Assembly: GCA_005503065.1 (NCBI GenBank)
Contig: SCOE01000022.1
Span: 1 to 64,000, forward strand
Origin: Comamonadaceae bacterium ALPHA2B
GTDB lineage: Bacteria; Pseudomonadota; Gammaproteobacteria; Burkholderiales; Burkholderiaceae_C
Direction: 5' to 3'
Length of the DNA stretch: 64,000 nt
In this document: positions 1-10,758 of the stretch, in pieces
Position numbering within the stretch: the first letter of the stretch is position 1
How the letters are laid out: each line of letters opens with the position of its first letter
The notes under the pieces: model-generated
The model's database searches: none
Seen by the model: the letters and a program-made list of their open reading frames with translations, nothing else
What the model was told of the DNA's origin: nothing
Position numbers and translations under genes: made by a program

Positions 1-708
1 GCCCTGGAGCGCGAACGCCGCCTGCGCGAGCAGCAGCAACAGCGCGAACGGGAGCAGGAGCAGCAGCGCCAGCAGGAACTCAAGCGCCAGCAGGCCGAGA
101 AGGCGGCGCAGGAGAAGAAGGAACGCGAGGCCCGCGAGCGCGAGCAGGAGCGCAAGGAGCAGCTCGAGGCCCAGCGCAAGCAGGAACAGCAGCAGAAGCT
201 GGCCGAGCAGCGCAAGCGCGAGGCGGCAGAGAAGGCGGCGCAGGACAAGGCCGCACAGGAAAAGGCGGTGCAACAGAAGGCAGCCCAGCAGAAGGCCGCC
301 GCAGCGGCGGCCGAGAAGGAGCGCCAGGCCAACATCGCACGCATGATGGGCCAGGCCGCCGGCTCCGCCAGCGGCACGGCCGACCAGAACAGCGGTCCGC
401 GCTCGGGCCGCGGCAACGGCAGCGGCGGTGTCTCGGCCGGCTACTTCGGCCGGGTGGCGGCGCTGATCAAGCGCAACGTGGTGTTCGACCCGACCTCGGT
501 CCCGGGCAACCCGGAGGTCATCGTGAAGATCGAGACCTCGCCCGACGGCACCATCGTCGGCACCCCGCGCATCGTCAAGTCCAGCGGCAACCCGGCCTGG
601 GACGACGCCGCGATCCGCGCCATCCAGCGCACGGAAGTCATGCCCCGCGACACCGACGGCCGCGTGCCCTCGCCCTTCCCCGAGATCTCGCTGCGGCCCA
701 AGTCCTGA
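1..708 (+). CDS. tolA: TolA, cell envelope integrity protein (5'-truncated)
   Basis: The reading frame is open from the first base, so the N-terminal membrane anchor lies outside the window. The first 115 or so visible residues are a charged Gln/Glu/Arg/Lys/Ala-rich helix typical of TolA domain II. After a Gly/Ser-rich linker comes a compact C-terminal domain (from about base 433) beginning SAGYFGRVAALIKRN and ending SPFPEISLRPKS, which fits the TolA/TonB-type C-terminal fold. TolA is an inner-membrane protein that spans the periplasm and couples TolQR energy to Pal and the outer membrane during division. The domain resembles TonB C-termini too, but the long coiled helix favours TolA. The next gene is convergent, so tolA appears to be the last gene of its operon in this direction. 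Confidence 0.85.
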   Translation, partial: ALERERRLREQQQQREREQEQQRQQELKRQQAEKAAQEKKEREAREREQERKEQLEAQRKQEQQQKLAEQRKREAAEKAAQDKAAQEKAVQQKAAQQKAAAAAAEKERQANIARMMGQAAGSASGTADQNSGPRSGRGNGSGGVSAGYFGRVAALIKRNVVFDPTSVPGNPEVIVKIETSPDGTIVGTPRIVKSSGNPAWDDAAIRAIQRTEVMPRDTDGRVPSPFPEISLRPKS

Positions 709-743
709 CGCGGCGGCAAGCCCGTACGGGAGCGGAGAACGAC

Positions 744-815
744 AAAAGTGCAATCGGGCTGCAGCGCCCGCCAGCCGGGCGTTGCGGCCGAATTCGTCAC
801 GAACGTGACGATCTC
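744..815 (+). repeat. Dispersed repeat R1, copy A
   Basis: About 72 bp in the gap between convergent tolA and pip. It starts AAAAGTGCAATCGG, continues through a GC-rich middle, and ends with a near-perfect palindrome TCGTCACGAACGTGACGA (794-811). Copies at 27323-27393 (same strand), 34013-34092 and 54582-54651 (opposite strand) share the start and end blocks, and a partial copy lies inside comEC at 5629-5690. Confidence 0.8.
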
Positions 816-827
816 CGCTGCGGCGTT

Positions 828-2817
<1,990 letters not shown>

Positions 2818-2837
2818 GGTGTGCTCCTCCCTCTCTC

Positions 2838-4355
2838 TCAGGCCGACTGGCTTTGCGACTGCGATTGCGACTGGCCGTTCTGGCTCTGCGACTGCGCGCC
2901 GAAGCGCCTGTCGGACTCGAGGATCCAGGTGTCCTTGGTGCCGCCGCCCTGCGACGAGTTGACCACCAGCGAACCTTCCTTGAGCGCCACGCGCGTGAGG
3001 CCGCCGGGCACCATCTGCACCTCCTTGGCCGACAGCACGAAGGGCCGCAGATCGATGTGGCGCGGCGCGACACCGGACTCGACGAAGGTCGGCGAGGTCG
3101 ACAGGCTCAGCGTGGGCTGGGCGATGTAGCCATCGGGCTTGGCGATCACGGCCTGGCGGAACTCCTCGATCTCGGCCTGCGTCGCGGCCGGGCCGATCAG
3201 CATGCCGTAGCCGCCGGCGCCGTGCACTTCCTTGACCACCAGGTCCTTGAGGTTGGCCAGCACGTAGCCCAGGTCGTCCTTGTTGCGGCACATCCAGGTC
3301 GGCACGTTCTTGAGGATCGGCTTCTCGCCGAGGTAGAACTCGACCATCTTGGGCACGTAGGGGTAGATCGACTTGTCGTCGGCCACGCCGGTGCCCACGC
3401 CGTTGCAGATGACCACGTTGCCCGCCTTGTAGGCGCGCATCAGGCCGGCGCAGCCCAGCGTGGAATTGGGGCGGAACACCTCGGGGTCGAGGAAGTCGTC
3501 GTCCACTCGGCGGTAGATCACGTCGACGCGGCGCGGGCCGCGGGTGGTGCGCATGTAGACGAAGTCGTCCTTGACGAACAGGTCCTGGCCCTCGACCAGC
3601 TCGACGCCCATTTGCTGCGCCAGGAAGGCGTGCTCGAAGTAGGCGCTGTTGTACATGCCGGGCGTGAGCACCACCACCGTGGGCTCGGCCGTCGCCGGCG
3701 GCGCGCTGGCGCGAAGCGTCTCGAGCAGCAGGTCGGGATAGTGCGCCACCGGCGCCACGCGGTTCTGCGCGAAGAGCTCGGGGAAGAGCCGCATCATCAT
3801 CTTGCGGTTCTCGAGCATGTAGCTCACGCCGCTGGGCACGCGCAGGTTGTCCTCGAGCACGTAGTACTCGCCCTTGCCCTCGGCGTCGGGGGCACGGACG
3901 ATGTCGATGCCCGAGATGTTGGAGTACACGTCGTTCGGCACGTTGACGCCGATCATCTCGGGCCGGAACTGCGCGTTGTTGTTGATCTGCTCCGAGGGGA
4001 TGATGCCCGCCTTGACGATCTCCTGGTCATGGTAGACGTCATGGATGAAGCGGTTGAGGGCGTTGACGCGCTGCGCCAGACCCTTCTGCATGCTCTCCCA
4101 CTCGTGCGCCGGGATGATGCGCGGCAGCAGGTCGAAGGGGATGAGGCGCTCGGTGCCCGAGCCGTCCTCGTCCTTGGCGCCGTACACCGCGAAGGTGATG
4201 CCGACGCGGCGGAAGATCATTTCCGCCTCCTCGCGCCGCGAGTTCATCACCTCGGGAGCCTGCTTCGCGAGCCACTGGTCGTAACGTTGGTAGTGCTGAC
4301 GGATCGCGGCCCCTGCATAGGGCAGCCGCTCATACATTTCGTCGAATTTGTGCAT
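2838..4355 (-). CDS. Circularly permuted type 2 ATP-grasp protein (stand-alone)
   Basis: 505 residues. The sequence matches the DUF404/DUF407 circularly permuted ATP-grasp family: NGVGTGVADDK and the following YPYVPKMVEFYLGE, then VVKEVHGAGGYGMLIGP, and near the end IDLRPFVL. ATP-grasp enzymes form acyl-phosphate intermediates and ligate them to amines or thiols; for this family a peptide or amide ligase role has been predicted from gene context but the substrate is not known. The C-terminal tail (about 490-505) is a degenerate Ser-Gln repeat unlike the folded part and is encoded by short imperfect tandem repeats. Downstream is the alpha-E gene in the same operon. Confident in family, not in reaction. 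Confidence 0.9.
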   Translation of the reverse strand: MHKFDEMYERLPYAGAAIRQHYQRYDQWLAKQAPEVMNSRREEAEMIFRRVGITFAVYGAKDEDGSGTERLIPFDLLPRIIPAHEWESMQKGLAQRVNALNRFIHDVYHDQEIVKAGIIPSEQINNNAQFRPEMIGVNVPNDVYSNISGIDIVRAPDAEGKGEYYVLEDNLRVPSGVSYMLENRKMMMRLFPELFAQNRVAPVAHYPDLLLETLRASAPPATAEPTVVVLTPGMYNSAYFEHAFLAQQMGVELVEGQDLFVKDDFVYMRTTRGPRRVDVIYRRVDDDFLDPEVFRPNSTLGCAGLMRAYKAGNVVICNGVGTGVADDKSIYPYVPKMVEFYLGEKPILKNVPTWMCRNKDDLGYVLANLKDLVVKEVHGAGGYGMLIGPAATQAEIEEFRQAVIAKPDGYIAQPTLSLSTSPTFVESGVAPRHIDLRPFVLSAKEVQMVPGGLTRVALKEGSLVVNSSQGGGTKDTWILESDRRFGAQSQSQNGQSQSQSQSQSA

Positions 4356-4427
4356 GGACGACCAATCTCCTTGAGCTATAGCTTAGCAAGTTCAGGACCA
4401 CCTTCACTGCGCCCGAGCTGACTTCGG

Positions 4428-6944
4428 TCACGGCAGCGGGGCCGGCCGATGCTGCCAGTAATGCGGCGCCACCTGGCGCTCGCAGGCCAGGATGGCAGGC
4501 GCCTGGCTGCGCCAGCGCAGGGCGCCGCAGCGGGGCGAGTCGACGATCTCCACGCCGCGCTCCCGGTAGCGGGCCACCACCTCCGGGGCCGGATGCCCGA
4601 AGCGGTTGCGCCAGCCGCTCTGAACGACCACCCGGCGCGGCATGACGGCGTCCAGGAAGCCGGCGCTGGACGAGGTCTTGCTCCCATGGTGCGGCGCCAG
4701 CAGCAGATCGGCGTGCAGCGCGTCCCCGGCGCGAGCGACCAGCGCGGCCTCCTGCGCCCGCTCGATGTCCCCGGCCAGCAGCGCCCACGCGCCCGCATGG
4801 CCGATGCGCAGCACGCAGGACAGGCCGTTGGGCTTGGTCGCGGTCGCGTAATCGGCCGGCAGCGGGTGCAGCACCTCGAAGCGCACGCCGTCCCAGTCCC
4901 AGTGCTGGCCGGCCTCGCAGCGCACCGAGGGCCGCAGCGCCTGCAGCGGGTGCCCGGCCTCGATCGAGCTCAGCAGCGCCGCCTGCGGCTGCATGGTCAG
5001 GACGGCCGCCGCGCCCCCCGTGTGGTCGCTGTCGCGGTGGCTCAGCACCACGGTATCGAGCGTGACGCCCTCGGCACGCAGCAGCGGCACCAGCACGCGG
5101 TGGCCGGCATCGCTCTCGAGGCTGTAGCGCGGGCCGGCGTCGTAGAGCAGGCTGTGCGTGGCGGTGCGCACGATGACGGCATTGCCCTGCCCCACGTCGG
5201 CGGCCAGCAGCTCGAACTCGCCTACCGGCGGCTGCCCCGCCGGCCACAGCAGCACCGGCGCGATGAGCGGCAGACCGAGCAGCCGCATCGGCAGCGGCAG
5301 GCGCATCGCGATCAACAAGCCGCCCGCGACGCCGGCGATGGCGGCCCACAGCGCCGGCGCGGGCGTCGACACCGTGGCGCCCGGCAGCGCTGCCAGCGCC
5401 TGCAGCCCCCAGCCCAGCCCCTGCACCGCCCAGGCTGCGGCCTGCCACAGCGGCGGACAGAGGATGCCCAGCATGGCCAGCGGTGTGACCACGAGCGTCA
5501 CCCAGGGGATCGCCACCGCATTGGCCAGCAGCCCGACCAGCGACAGCTGCTGGAAGAGCAGCAGCGACAGCGGCGCAAGCGCCAGCGTGACGACCAGCTG
5601 CTCGCGCAGCAGATGCCAGAGTTTCGAGCCAAATCGGGCTGCAGCGCCCGTCCCGCCTGCACGAGGCGCTCCGGAATCCGTAGCAAACAGCACCCCCACG
5701 GCAACGAAGCTGAGCCAGAAGCCGGCCTGCATGAGCGCCCACGGGTCGAGCGCCACCACGCCTGCGCAGACGGCCAGCCAGGCGAAGGGCCAGGGCCAGC
5801 GCCGGGCCGACAGGCGCAGCAGCGCGGCCAGCGCCAGCATCCACACCGTGCGCTGCGACGGCACGCCCCAGCCGCTGAAGAGCGCATACAGCGCCGCCAG
5901 GCCCACGCCGCCCACCAGCGCGGCATGCGGCGCCGGCCAGCGCAACAGCAGGCGCGGCCTGCGCCGCCAGAGCCAGCGCACCAGCGCCGCCGCCAGCCAG
6001 GCGAACATCGTCACGTGGAGGCCCGAGATGCTCATCAGGTGGGCCACGCCGGTGGCACGGAAGATGTCCCAGTCGGCGCGGTCGATGGCGGCCTGGTCGC
6101 CCGTGACCAGCGCCGCGATCACCCCGGCCAGGCGCCGGTCGGCCACCTGTGCGTCGATGCCCTCGCGCACCGCCTCGCGCGCCCGTTCCACCGGGTGGGC
6201 CCAGCCGTGGCCGAGCAGCTCGGGGGCCGCGTCGTGCCCGCCGATGCGCACGTAGCCCGTCGCCTGCAGGCCCTGTTCCCACAGCCACAGTTCGTAGTCG
6301 AAGCCATGCGGGTTGCGGTTGCCATGGGGCGCCTTGAGCCGCACCGTGAACGCCCAGCGCTGGCCGGCGTGGACCTGCGGCAGCTCCACCGTGCGCGCGC
6401 TGGCGCCTTCGTCGGCACCGCGTGACCAGGCCCCGGTGTCCGCCGCATACCAGCCCAACGACAGCCGGGGCGGTACCTGAGGCGGCGGGCCCGACGCGCC
6501 TGAGGCCCGGCGGACTTCATCCACGTCGAAGCGGAAGCGCACGCCGGTCTCGTTGCGCTGGGGCATCTGGGCCACCACGCCGACCACGCGAATGTCCTGG
6601 CCCTCGAGGGCCGGATCGAGCGCATCGGCGAGGTACGCGACGGCCCGGCCGCCCGTGGTGCCGAAGCCCAGCGCCAGCCCGGCGACGAGGCCCATCGCCG
6701 CCAGGCCGATGCGGCCGCGCCGCGGCAGCGGCATCGACGCCGCCAGCACGCCCGCCACGACCACCACGGCGTAGACCGGCCAGCCCCACAGCACCGGCTG
6801 CTGCAGTTGCAGCGCGGCGCCCAGCACACTGCCGGCCAGCAGCGCGAAGCCGCGCCCGGCCCCCCGCCGCCCTTCCACGGCTGACCCCTCGACCTCGTCG
6901 AACTGCGGCGCCGCTGGCGCGCCCTCCCCTTGCCCTCGTTCCAT
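4428..6944 (-). CDS. comEC: ComEC/Rec2, DNA uptake channel protein
   Basis: 838 residues from the chosen start, the usual size for proteobacterial ComEC, the inner-membrane channel that takes transforming single-stranded DNA into the cytoplasm. Order: N-terminal hydrophobic and DUF4131-like part, multi-helix competence domain (roughly 230-560; LMSISGLHVTMFAW is a typical stretch), then a C-terminal metallo-beta-lactamase domain with HRDSDH at 636-641 and a later LLAPHHGSK. The ATG opening MERGQGEG has a GGAAGG ribosome site 8 bases upstream; a longer start at 6995 has its purines directly against the ATG, so it was not chosen. Residues about 419-439 are encoded by a copy of repeat R1, apparently read in frame. 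Competence in this organism is inferred, not shown. Confidence 0.92.
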   Translation of the reverse strand: MERGQGEGAPAAPQFDEVEGSAVEGRRGAGRGFALLAGSVLGAALQLQQPVLWGWPVYAVVVVAGVLAASMPLPRRGRIGLAAMGLVAGLALGFGTTGGRAVAYLADALDPALEGQDIRVVGVVAQMPQRNETGVRFRFDVDEVRRASGASGPPPQVPPRLSLGWYAADTGAWSRGADEGASARTVELPQVHAGQRWAFTVRLKAPHGNRNPHGFDYELWLWEQGLQATGYVRIGGHDAAPELLGHGWAHPVERAREAVREGIDAQVADRRLAGVIAALVTGDQAAIDRADWDIFRATGVAHLMSISGLHVTMFAWLAAALVRWLWRRRPRLLLRWPAPHAALVGGVGLAALYALFSGWGVPSQRTVWMLALAALLRLSARRWPWPFAWLAVCAGVVALDPWALMQAGFWLSFVAVGVLFATDSGAPRAGGTGAAARFGSKLWHLLREQLVVTLALAPLSLLLFQQLSLVGLLANAVAIPWVTLVVTPLAMLGILCPPLWQAAAWAVQGLGWGLQALAALPGATVSTPAPALWAAIAGVAGGLLIAMRLPLPMRLLGLPLIAPVLLWPAGQPPVGEFELLAADVGQGNAVIVRTATHSLLYDAGPRYSLESDAGHRVLVPLLRAEGVTLDTVVLSHRDSDHTGGAAAVLTMQPQAALLSSIEAGHPLQALRPSVRCEAGQHWDWDGVRFEVLHPLPADYATATKPNGLSCVLRIGHAGAWALLAGDIERAQEAALVARAGDALHADLLLAPHHGSKTSSSAGFLDAVMPRRVVVQSGWRNRFGHPAPEVVARYRERGVEIVDSPRCGALRWRSQAPAILACERQVAPHYWQHRPAPLP
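5629..5690 (+). repeat. Dispersed repeat R1, partial copy E inside comEC
   Basis: On the plus strand this stretch reads AATCGGGCTGCAGCGCCCG followed by diverged matches to the rest of R1, ending near GTAGCAAACAG where intergenic copy C has GTAACAAACGT. It lies antisense within comEC and supplies codons for about 21 residues between two membrane segments. The match to copy A over the first 19 bases and to copy C over the centre is clear; the far end is degenerate. Confidence 0.65.
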
Positions 6945-7083
6945 CCCTTGAACCTTCCGCGCCAGGCACAGCACCATGACGCTGTCGTGGCGCATTCCTT
7001 GCTTGGCTTGTCGGCTAGTATGGCGCCGGTCGGTCGCGCCATCGCGCGGACCGTACCCATAACAAGCACCCGAGCCTCAACCC

Positions 7084-10000
7084 ATGTCGATCCACGCCGC
7101 CCTCCATCACGTCACTCACTACAAGTACGACCGGCCGGTGCAGCTCGGCCCGCAGGTGGTCCGCCTGCGTCCGGCACCCCACTGCCGCAGCAACGTCATC
7201 TCGTATTCGCTGCGCGTCGAGCCGGCGGAGCATTTCGTCAACTGGCAGCAGGATCCCTTCGCCAACTACCTGGCGCGCCTGGTCTTCCCGAAGAAGACGA
7301 CCGAGTTCAAGGTCACCGTCGACCTCGTGGTCGAGATGGCGGTCTACAACCCCTTCGACTTCTTCCTCGAGCCGCACGCGGAGAACTTCCCCTTCAAGTA
7401 TTCGAAGGAACAGGCCGAGGAACTCGCGCCCTACCTGGTGGCCGATCCCGCGACGCCCCTGGTGCAGGCCTACCTCGACAAGATCGACCGCACCGAGAAG
7501 CGCACCATCGACTTCCTCGTGCAGATCAACCAGCAGGTGCAGCAGGACGTCAAGTACCTGATCCGCATGGAGCCCGGCGTGCAGACGCCCGAGGAGACGC
7601 TGCAGAACGCCTCGGGCTCCTGCCGCGACTCGGGCTGGCTGCTGGTGCAGCTGCTGCGCCACATGGGCCTGGCCGCGCGCTTCGTCTCCGGGTACCTGAT
7701 CCAGCTCACGCCCGACGTGAAGGCGCTCGACGGCCCGAGCGGCACCACGGTCGACTTCACCGACCTGCATGCGTGGTGCGAGGTGTATCTGCCCGGCGCC
7801 GGGTGGATCGGCCTGGACGCCACCTCGGGCCTGCTGGCCGGCGAAGGCCACATCCCGCTGGCGTGCACGCCCACGCCGTCGAGCGCTGCGCCCATCGAAG
7901 GCCTGATGGACGAGGCCGAGGTCGAGTTCAGCCACGAGATGAACGTCACGCGCGTGTACGAATCGCCGCGCGTGACCAAGCCCTACACCGAGGACCAGTG
8001 GGCCGAGGTACTGGCCCTGGGCGAAGCCGTCGACGCGCGCCTGGCCGCCGGCGACGTGCGCCTCACCATGGGCGGCGAGCCCACCTACGTCGCCACCTCC
8101 GACCGCGACGCGGCCGAATGGAACACCGACGCGCTCGGTCCCACCAAGCGCGGCTACGCCACCGAGCTGGTCGACCGCCTGCGCGCCGAATATGGCCTGG
8201 GCGGCTTCCTGCACTTCGGCCAAGGCAAGTGGTATCCGGGCGAGCAGCTGCCGCGCTGGGCGCTGTCGATCTTCTGGCGCGCCGACGGCCAGCCCATCTG
8301 GCACAACCCCGCGCTCTTTGCCGACGAGCGCCAGCCCGCCCACTACACCAGCGAGGACGCGCGCCGATTCACCTACAAGCTGGCCGAGAAGCTCGGGCTG
8401 GCCGAGCGCTTCATCCAGCCGGGCTACGAGGACGTGTACTACTACCTCTGGCGCGAGCGCCGCCTGCCCGTGAACGTCGACCCCTTCGAGTCCAAGCTCG
8501 ACGACGAACTCGAGCGCGCGCGCCTGCGCCGCGTGTTCACGCAGAAGCTCGATGCGGTGATCGGCTACGTGCTGCCGCTGGAGCCTGCATCGGCCGGCGG
8601 CAATCCCGCGCTGGCCGGCGGCGGCTGGAAGACCGGCCCCTGGTTCCTGCGCGACGACCGCATGTACCTCATCCCCGGCGACTCGCCGATGGGCTACCGC
8701 CTGCCGCTCGACTCGCAGCCCTGGGCCAGCAAGGGCGACTATCCCTACCTGGTCGACCGCGACCCCAACGCGCCGAGCGTGCCGCTGCCCTCGCCCGCCG
8801 ACTTCCGAAGCCGCTACACGGGCATGACCGGCCTGGCCGCCGCCGACCGCGGGACCGTCTCCTATTCCTACGGCACGCCGCAGCAGGCGCCGAGCACCTA
8901 CCGCATGCAGTTCGGCGCCGGTGCGCAAGGCCAGGGCCAGGGCCAGGGCGAGGGCCCGGCATCGGACCGCGCGCACACGGCCGAGGGCGCGAACGTTCGC
9001 TTCCCGCTGCGCAACGAGTCGGCCCACTGGATCACCCGCACGGCGCTGTGCGTCGAGGCGCGCGACCCGCGCCGCGCCAATGGCCCGGCCGCCGAGAAGG
9101 TGGGCACGGCCTCGGGCATCCTGTACGTGTTCATGCCGCCGCTGGCCTGGCTGGAAGACTACCTGGACCTGCTCGCCGCCGTGGAGGCGACGGCCGAGGA
9201 GCTGGGCGTGAAGATCGTGCTCGAGGGCTACCCGCCGCCGCGCGATCCGCGCCTGAAGCTGTTGCAGGTCACGCCCGACCCGGGCGTGATCGAGGTCAAC
9301 ATCCACCCGGCCCACAGCTGGGGCGAGCTGGTGCAGCACACCGAGTTCCTCTACGAGGCGGCCTTCCAGACCCGCCTGTCGGCCGAGAAGTTCATGACCG
9401 ACGGCCGCCACACCGGCACCGGCGGCGGCAACCACTTCGTGCTCGGCGGCGCCACGCCCTCCGACAGCCCCTTCCTGCGCAAGCCCGAGCTGCTGGCCAG
9501 CCTGGTCCTGTACTGGCACAACCACCCGTCGCTGTCGTACCTGTTCTCGGGCATGTTCATCGGCCCGACCAGCCAGGCGCCGCGCGTGGACGAGGCGCGC
9601 AACGACCAGGTCTACGAGCTGGAGATCGCCCTCAAGGAGATCGCCAAGAACCGCCAGATCTACGGCCAGAGCATGCCGCCCTGGCTGGTCGACCGCACGC
9701 TGCGCAACATCCTCATCGACGTCACCGGCAACACGCACCGCAGCGAGTTCTGCATCGACAAGCTCTACTCGCCCGACGGCCCCACCGGCCGCCTGGGCCT
9801 GCTGGAGCTGCGCGCCTTCGAGATGCCGCCGCATGCACGCATGAGCATCGTGCAGCAGCTGCTGCTGCGTGCGCTGGTCGCGCGCTTCTGGGACGCGCCC
9901 TATGTGGCGCCCGCCACGCGCTGGGGCACCGAGCTGCACGACCGCTTCCTGCTGCCCACCTTCGTGAAGATGGACTTCGACGACGTCATCAGCGAGATGC

Positions 10001-10605
10001 GCCAGGCCGGCTTCGCCTTCGAGGCCGAGTGGTTCGCGCCGCACTTCGAGTTCCGCTTCCCGCTGGTGGGCGAGGTGCAGGCCATGGGCGTGGAGCTGTC
10101 GCTGCGCAACGCGCTCGAGCCCTGGCACGTGATGGGCGAGGAAGGCGCGCCCGGCGGCACCGTGCGCTATGTCGATTCCTCGCTCGAACGCATCGAGGTG
10201 CGCGTGACGGGCCTGAACCAGAGCCGCTACGTCGTCACCGTCAACGGCCAGGTGCTGCCGCTGCAGCCCACCGGCGTCGCGGGCGAGTACGTGGCCGGCG
10301 TGCGCTACAAGGCGTGGAACCCGCCCTCCTCGCTGCACCCGACCATCCAGCCGCATGCGCCGCTGACCATCGACCTGGTGGACACCTGGATGAAGCGCTC
10401 GATCGGCGGCTGCCAGTACCACGTCGCCCACCCGGGCGGGCGCAATTACACGACCTTCCCGGTCAACGCCTACGAGGCCGAGAGCCGGCGCCTCGCGCGC
10501 TTCTCGCGCATGGGCCACACGCCGGGCATGCTGCGCACGCCGCCGGCCAACATCGAGGTCACGGGCAGCCGCGAATTCCCGTTCACGCTGGACCTGCGCC
10601 GATGA
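7084..10605 (+). CDS. Large transglutaminase-like protein with DUF2126 domain
   Basis: 1173 residues. The N-terminal 80 or so residues are the bacterial transglutaminase N domain. The papain-like core has Cys180 (GSCRDSGWLL), His229 (DLHAWCEVY) and Asp245 (GLDATSG), a complete catalytic triad. From about residue 290 onward is the DUF2126 region, typical of these 1100-residue proteins, with no known activity. A Gly-Gln tract (GQGQGQGEG, about 615-624) looks like a flexible insertion. This family accompanies circularly permuted ATP-grasp and alpha-E proteins and is predicted to hydrolyse or transfer amide bonds. It reads divergently from comEC and precedes the fused ATP-grasp gene by 153 bp. 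Start ATG at MSIHAALHHVTHYKYD is the family start. Confidence 0.92.
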   Translation: MSIHAALHHVTHYKYDRPVQLGPQVVRLRPAPHCRSNVISYSLRVEPAEHFVNWQQDPFANYLARLVFPKKTTEFKVTVDLVVEMAVYNPFDFFLEPHAENFPFKYSKEQAEELAPYLVADPATPLVQAYLDKIDRTEKRTIDFLVQINQQVQQDVKYLIRMEPGVQTPEETLQNASGSCRDSGWLLVQLLRHMGLAARFVSGYLIQLTPDVKALDGPSGTTVDFTDLHAWCEVYLPGAGWIGLDATSGLLAGEGHIPLACTPTPSSAAPIEGLMDEAEVEFSHEMNVTRVYESPRVTKPYTEDQWAEVLALGEAVDARLAAGDVRLTMGGEPTYVATSDRDAAEWNTDALGPTKRGYATELVDRLRAEYGLGGFLHFGQGKWYPGEQLPRWALSIFWRADGQPIWHNPALFADERQPAHYTSEDARRFTYKLAEKLGLAERFIQPGYEDVYYYLWRERRLPVNVDPFESKLDDELERARLRRVFTQKLDAVIGYVLPLEPASAGGNPALAGGGWKTGPWFLRDDRMYLIPGDSPMGYRLPLDSQPWASKGDYPYLVDRDPNAPSVPLPSPADFRSRYTGMTGLAAADRGTVSYSYGTPQQAPSTYRMQFGAGAQGQGQGQGEGPASDRAHTAEGANVRFPLRNESAHWITRTALCVEARDPRRANGPAAEKVGTASGILYVFMPPLAWLEDYLDLLAAVEATAEELGVKIVLEGYPPPRDPRLKLLQVTPDPGVIEVNIHPAHSWGELVQHTEFLYEAAFQTRLSAEKFMTDGRHTGTGGGNHFVLGGATPSDSPFLRKPELLASLVLYWHNHPSLSYLFSGMFIGPTSQAPRVDEARNDQVYELEIALKEIAKNRQIYGQSMPPWLVDRTLRNILIDVTGNTHRSEFCIDKLYSPDGPTGRLGLLELRAFEMPPHARMSIVQQLLLRALVARFWDAPYVAPATRWGTELHDRFLLPTFVKMDFDDVISEMRQAGFAFEAEWFAPHFEFRFPLVGEVQAMGVELSLRNALEPWHVMGEEGAPGGTVRYVDSSLERIEVRVTGLNQSRYVVTVNGQVLPLQPTGVAGEYVAGVRYKAWNPPSSLHPTIQPHAPLTIDLVDTWMKRSIGGCQYHVAHPGGRNYTTFPVNAYEAESRRLARFSRMGHTPGMLRTPPANIEVTGSREFPFTLDLRR

Positions 10606-10620
10606 GGTGCCCGTGACCGT

Positions 10621-10636
10621 CCGCCTGGCCAGGCGG
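10621..10636. repeat. Short perfect palindrome downstream of the DUF2126 gene
   Basis: CCGCCTGGCCAGGCGG is self-complementary over all 16 bases and sits 16 bp after the stop codon, just before a terminator-like hairpin. It may form a small stem in the mRNA tail. Confidence 0.4.
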
Positions 10637-10647
10637 TTCCCTGATGG

Positions 10648-10676
10648 CGCGGCCCGGCGACGGGCCGCGTGCTTTT
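10648..10676 (+). terminator. Rho-independent terminator after the transglutaminase-DUF2126 gene
   Basis: A nine-base-pair stem CGCGGCCCG / CGGGCCGCG with loop GCGA is followed by TGCTTTT. The short T-run is modest but the stem is very GC-rich. It would separate the large transglutaminase from the fused ATP-grasp gene. Confidence 0.6.
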
Positions 10677-10758
10677 GTCACGCGCCGGCCCGGTCCGGCC
10701 GCCGCACGGCCCGGATTCAGGGGACGCTCCATGACCGGGGTGTGACAATGGCCGGGCT

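Noticed and set aside
8925-8955. Short tandem repeats that resemble a CRISPR
   Set aside because: Six-base units in frame inside a protein gene with no spacers; a simple-sequence tract.
7015-10518. A 1167-codon open frame antisense to the transglutaminase-DUF2126 gene
   Set aside because: It is produced by high GC in the third codon position of the real gene; it is Val/Gly/Arg/His-rich and matches no family.
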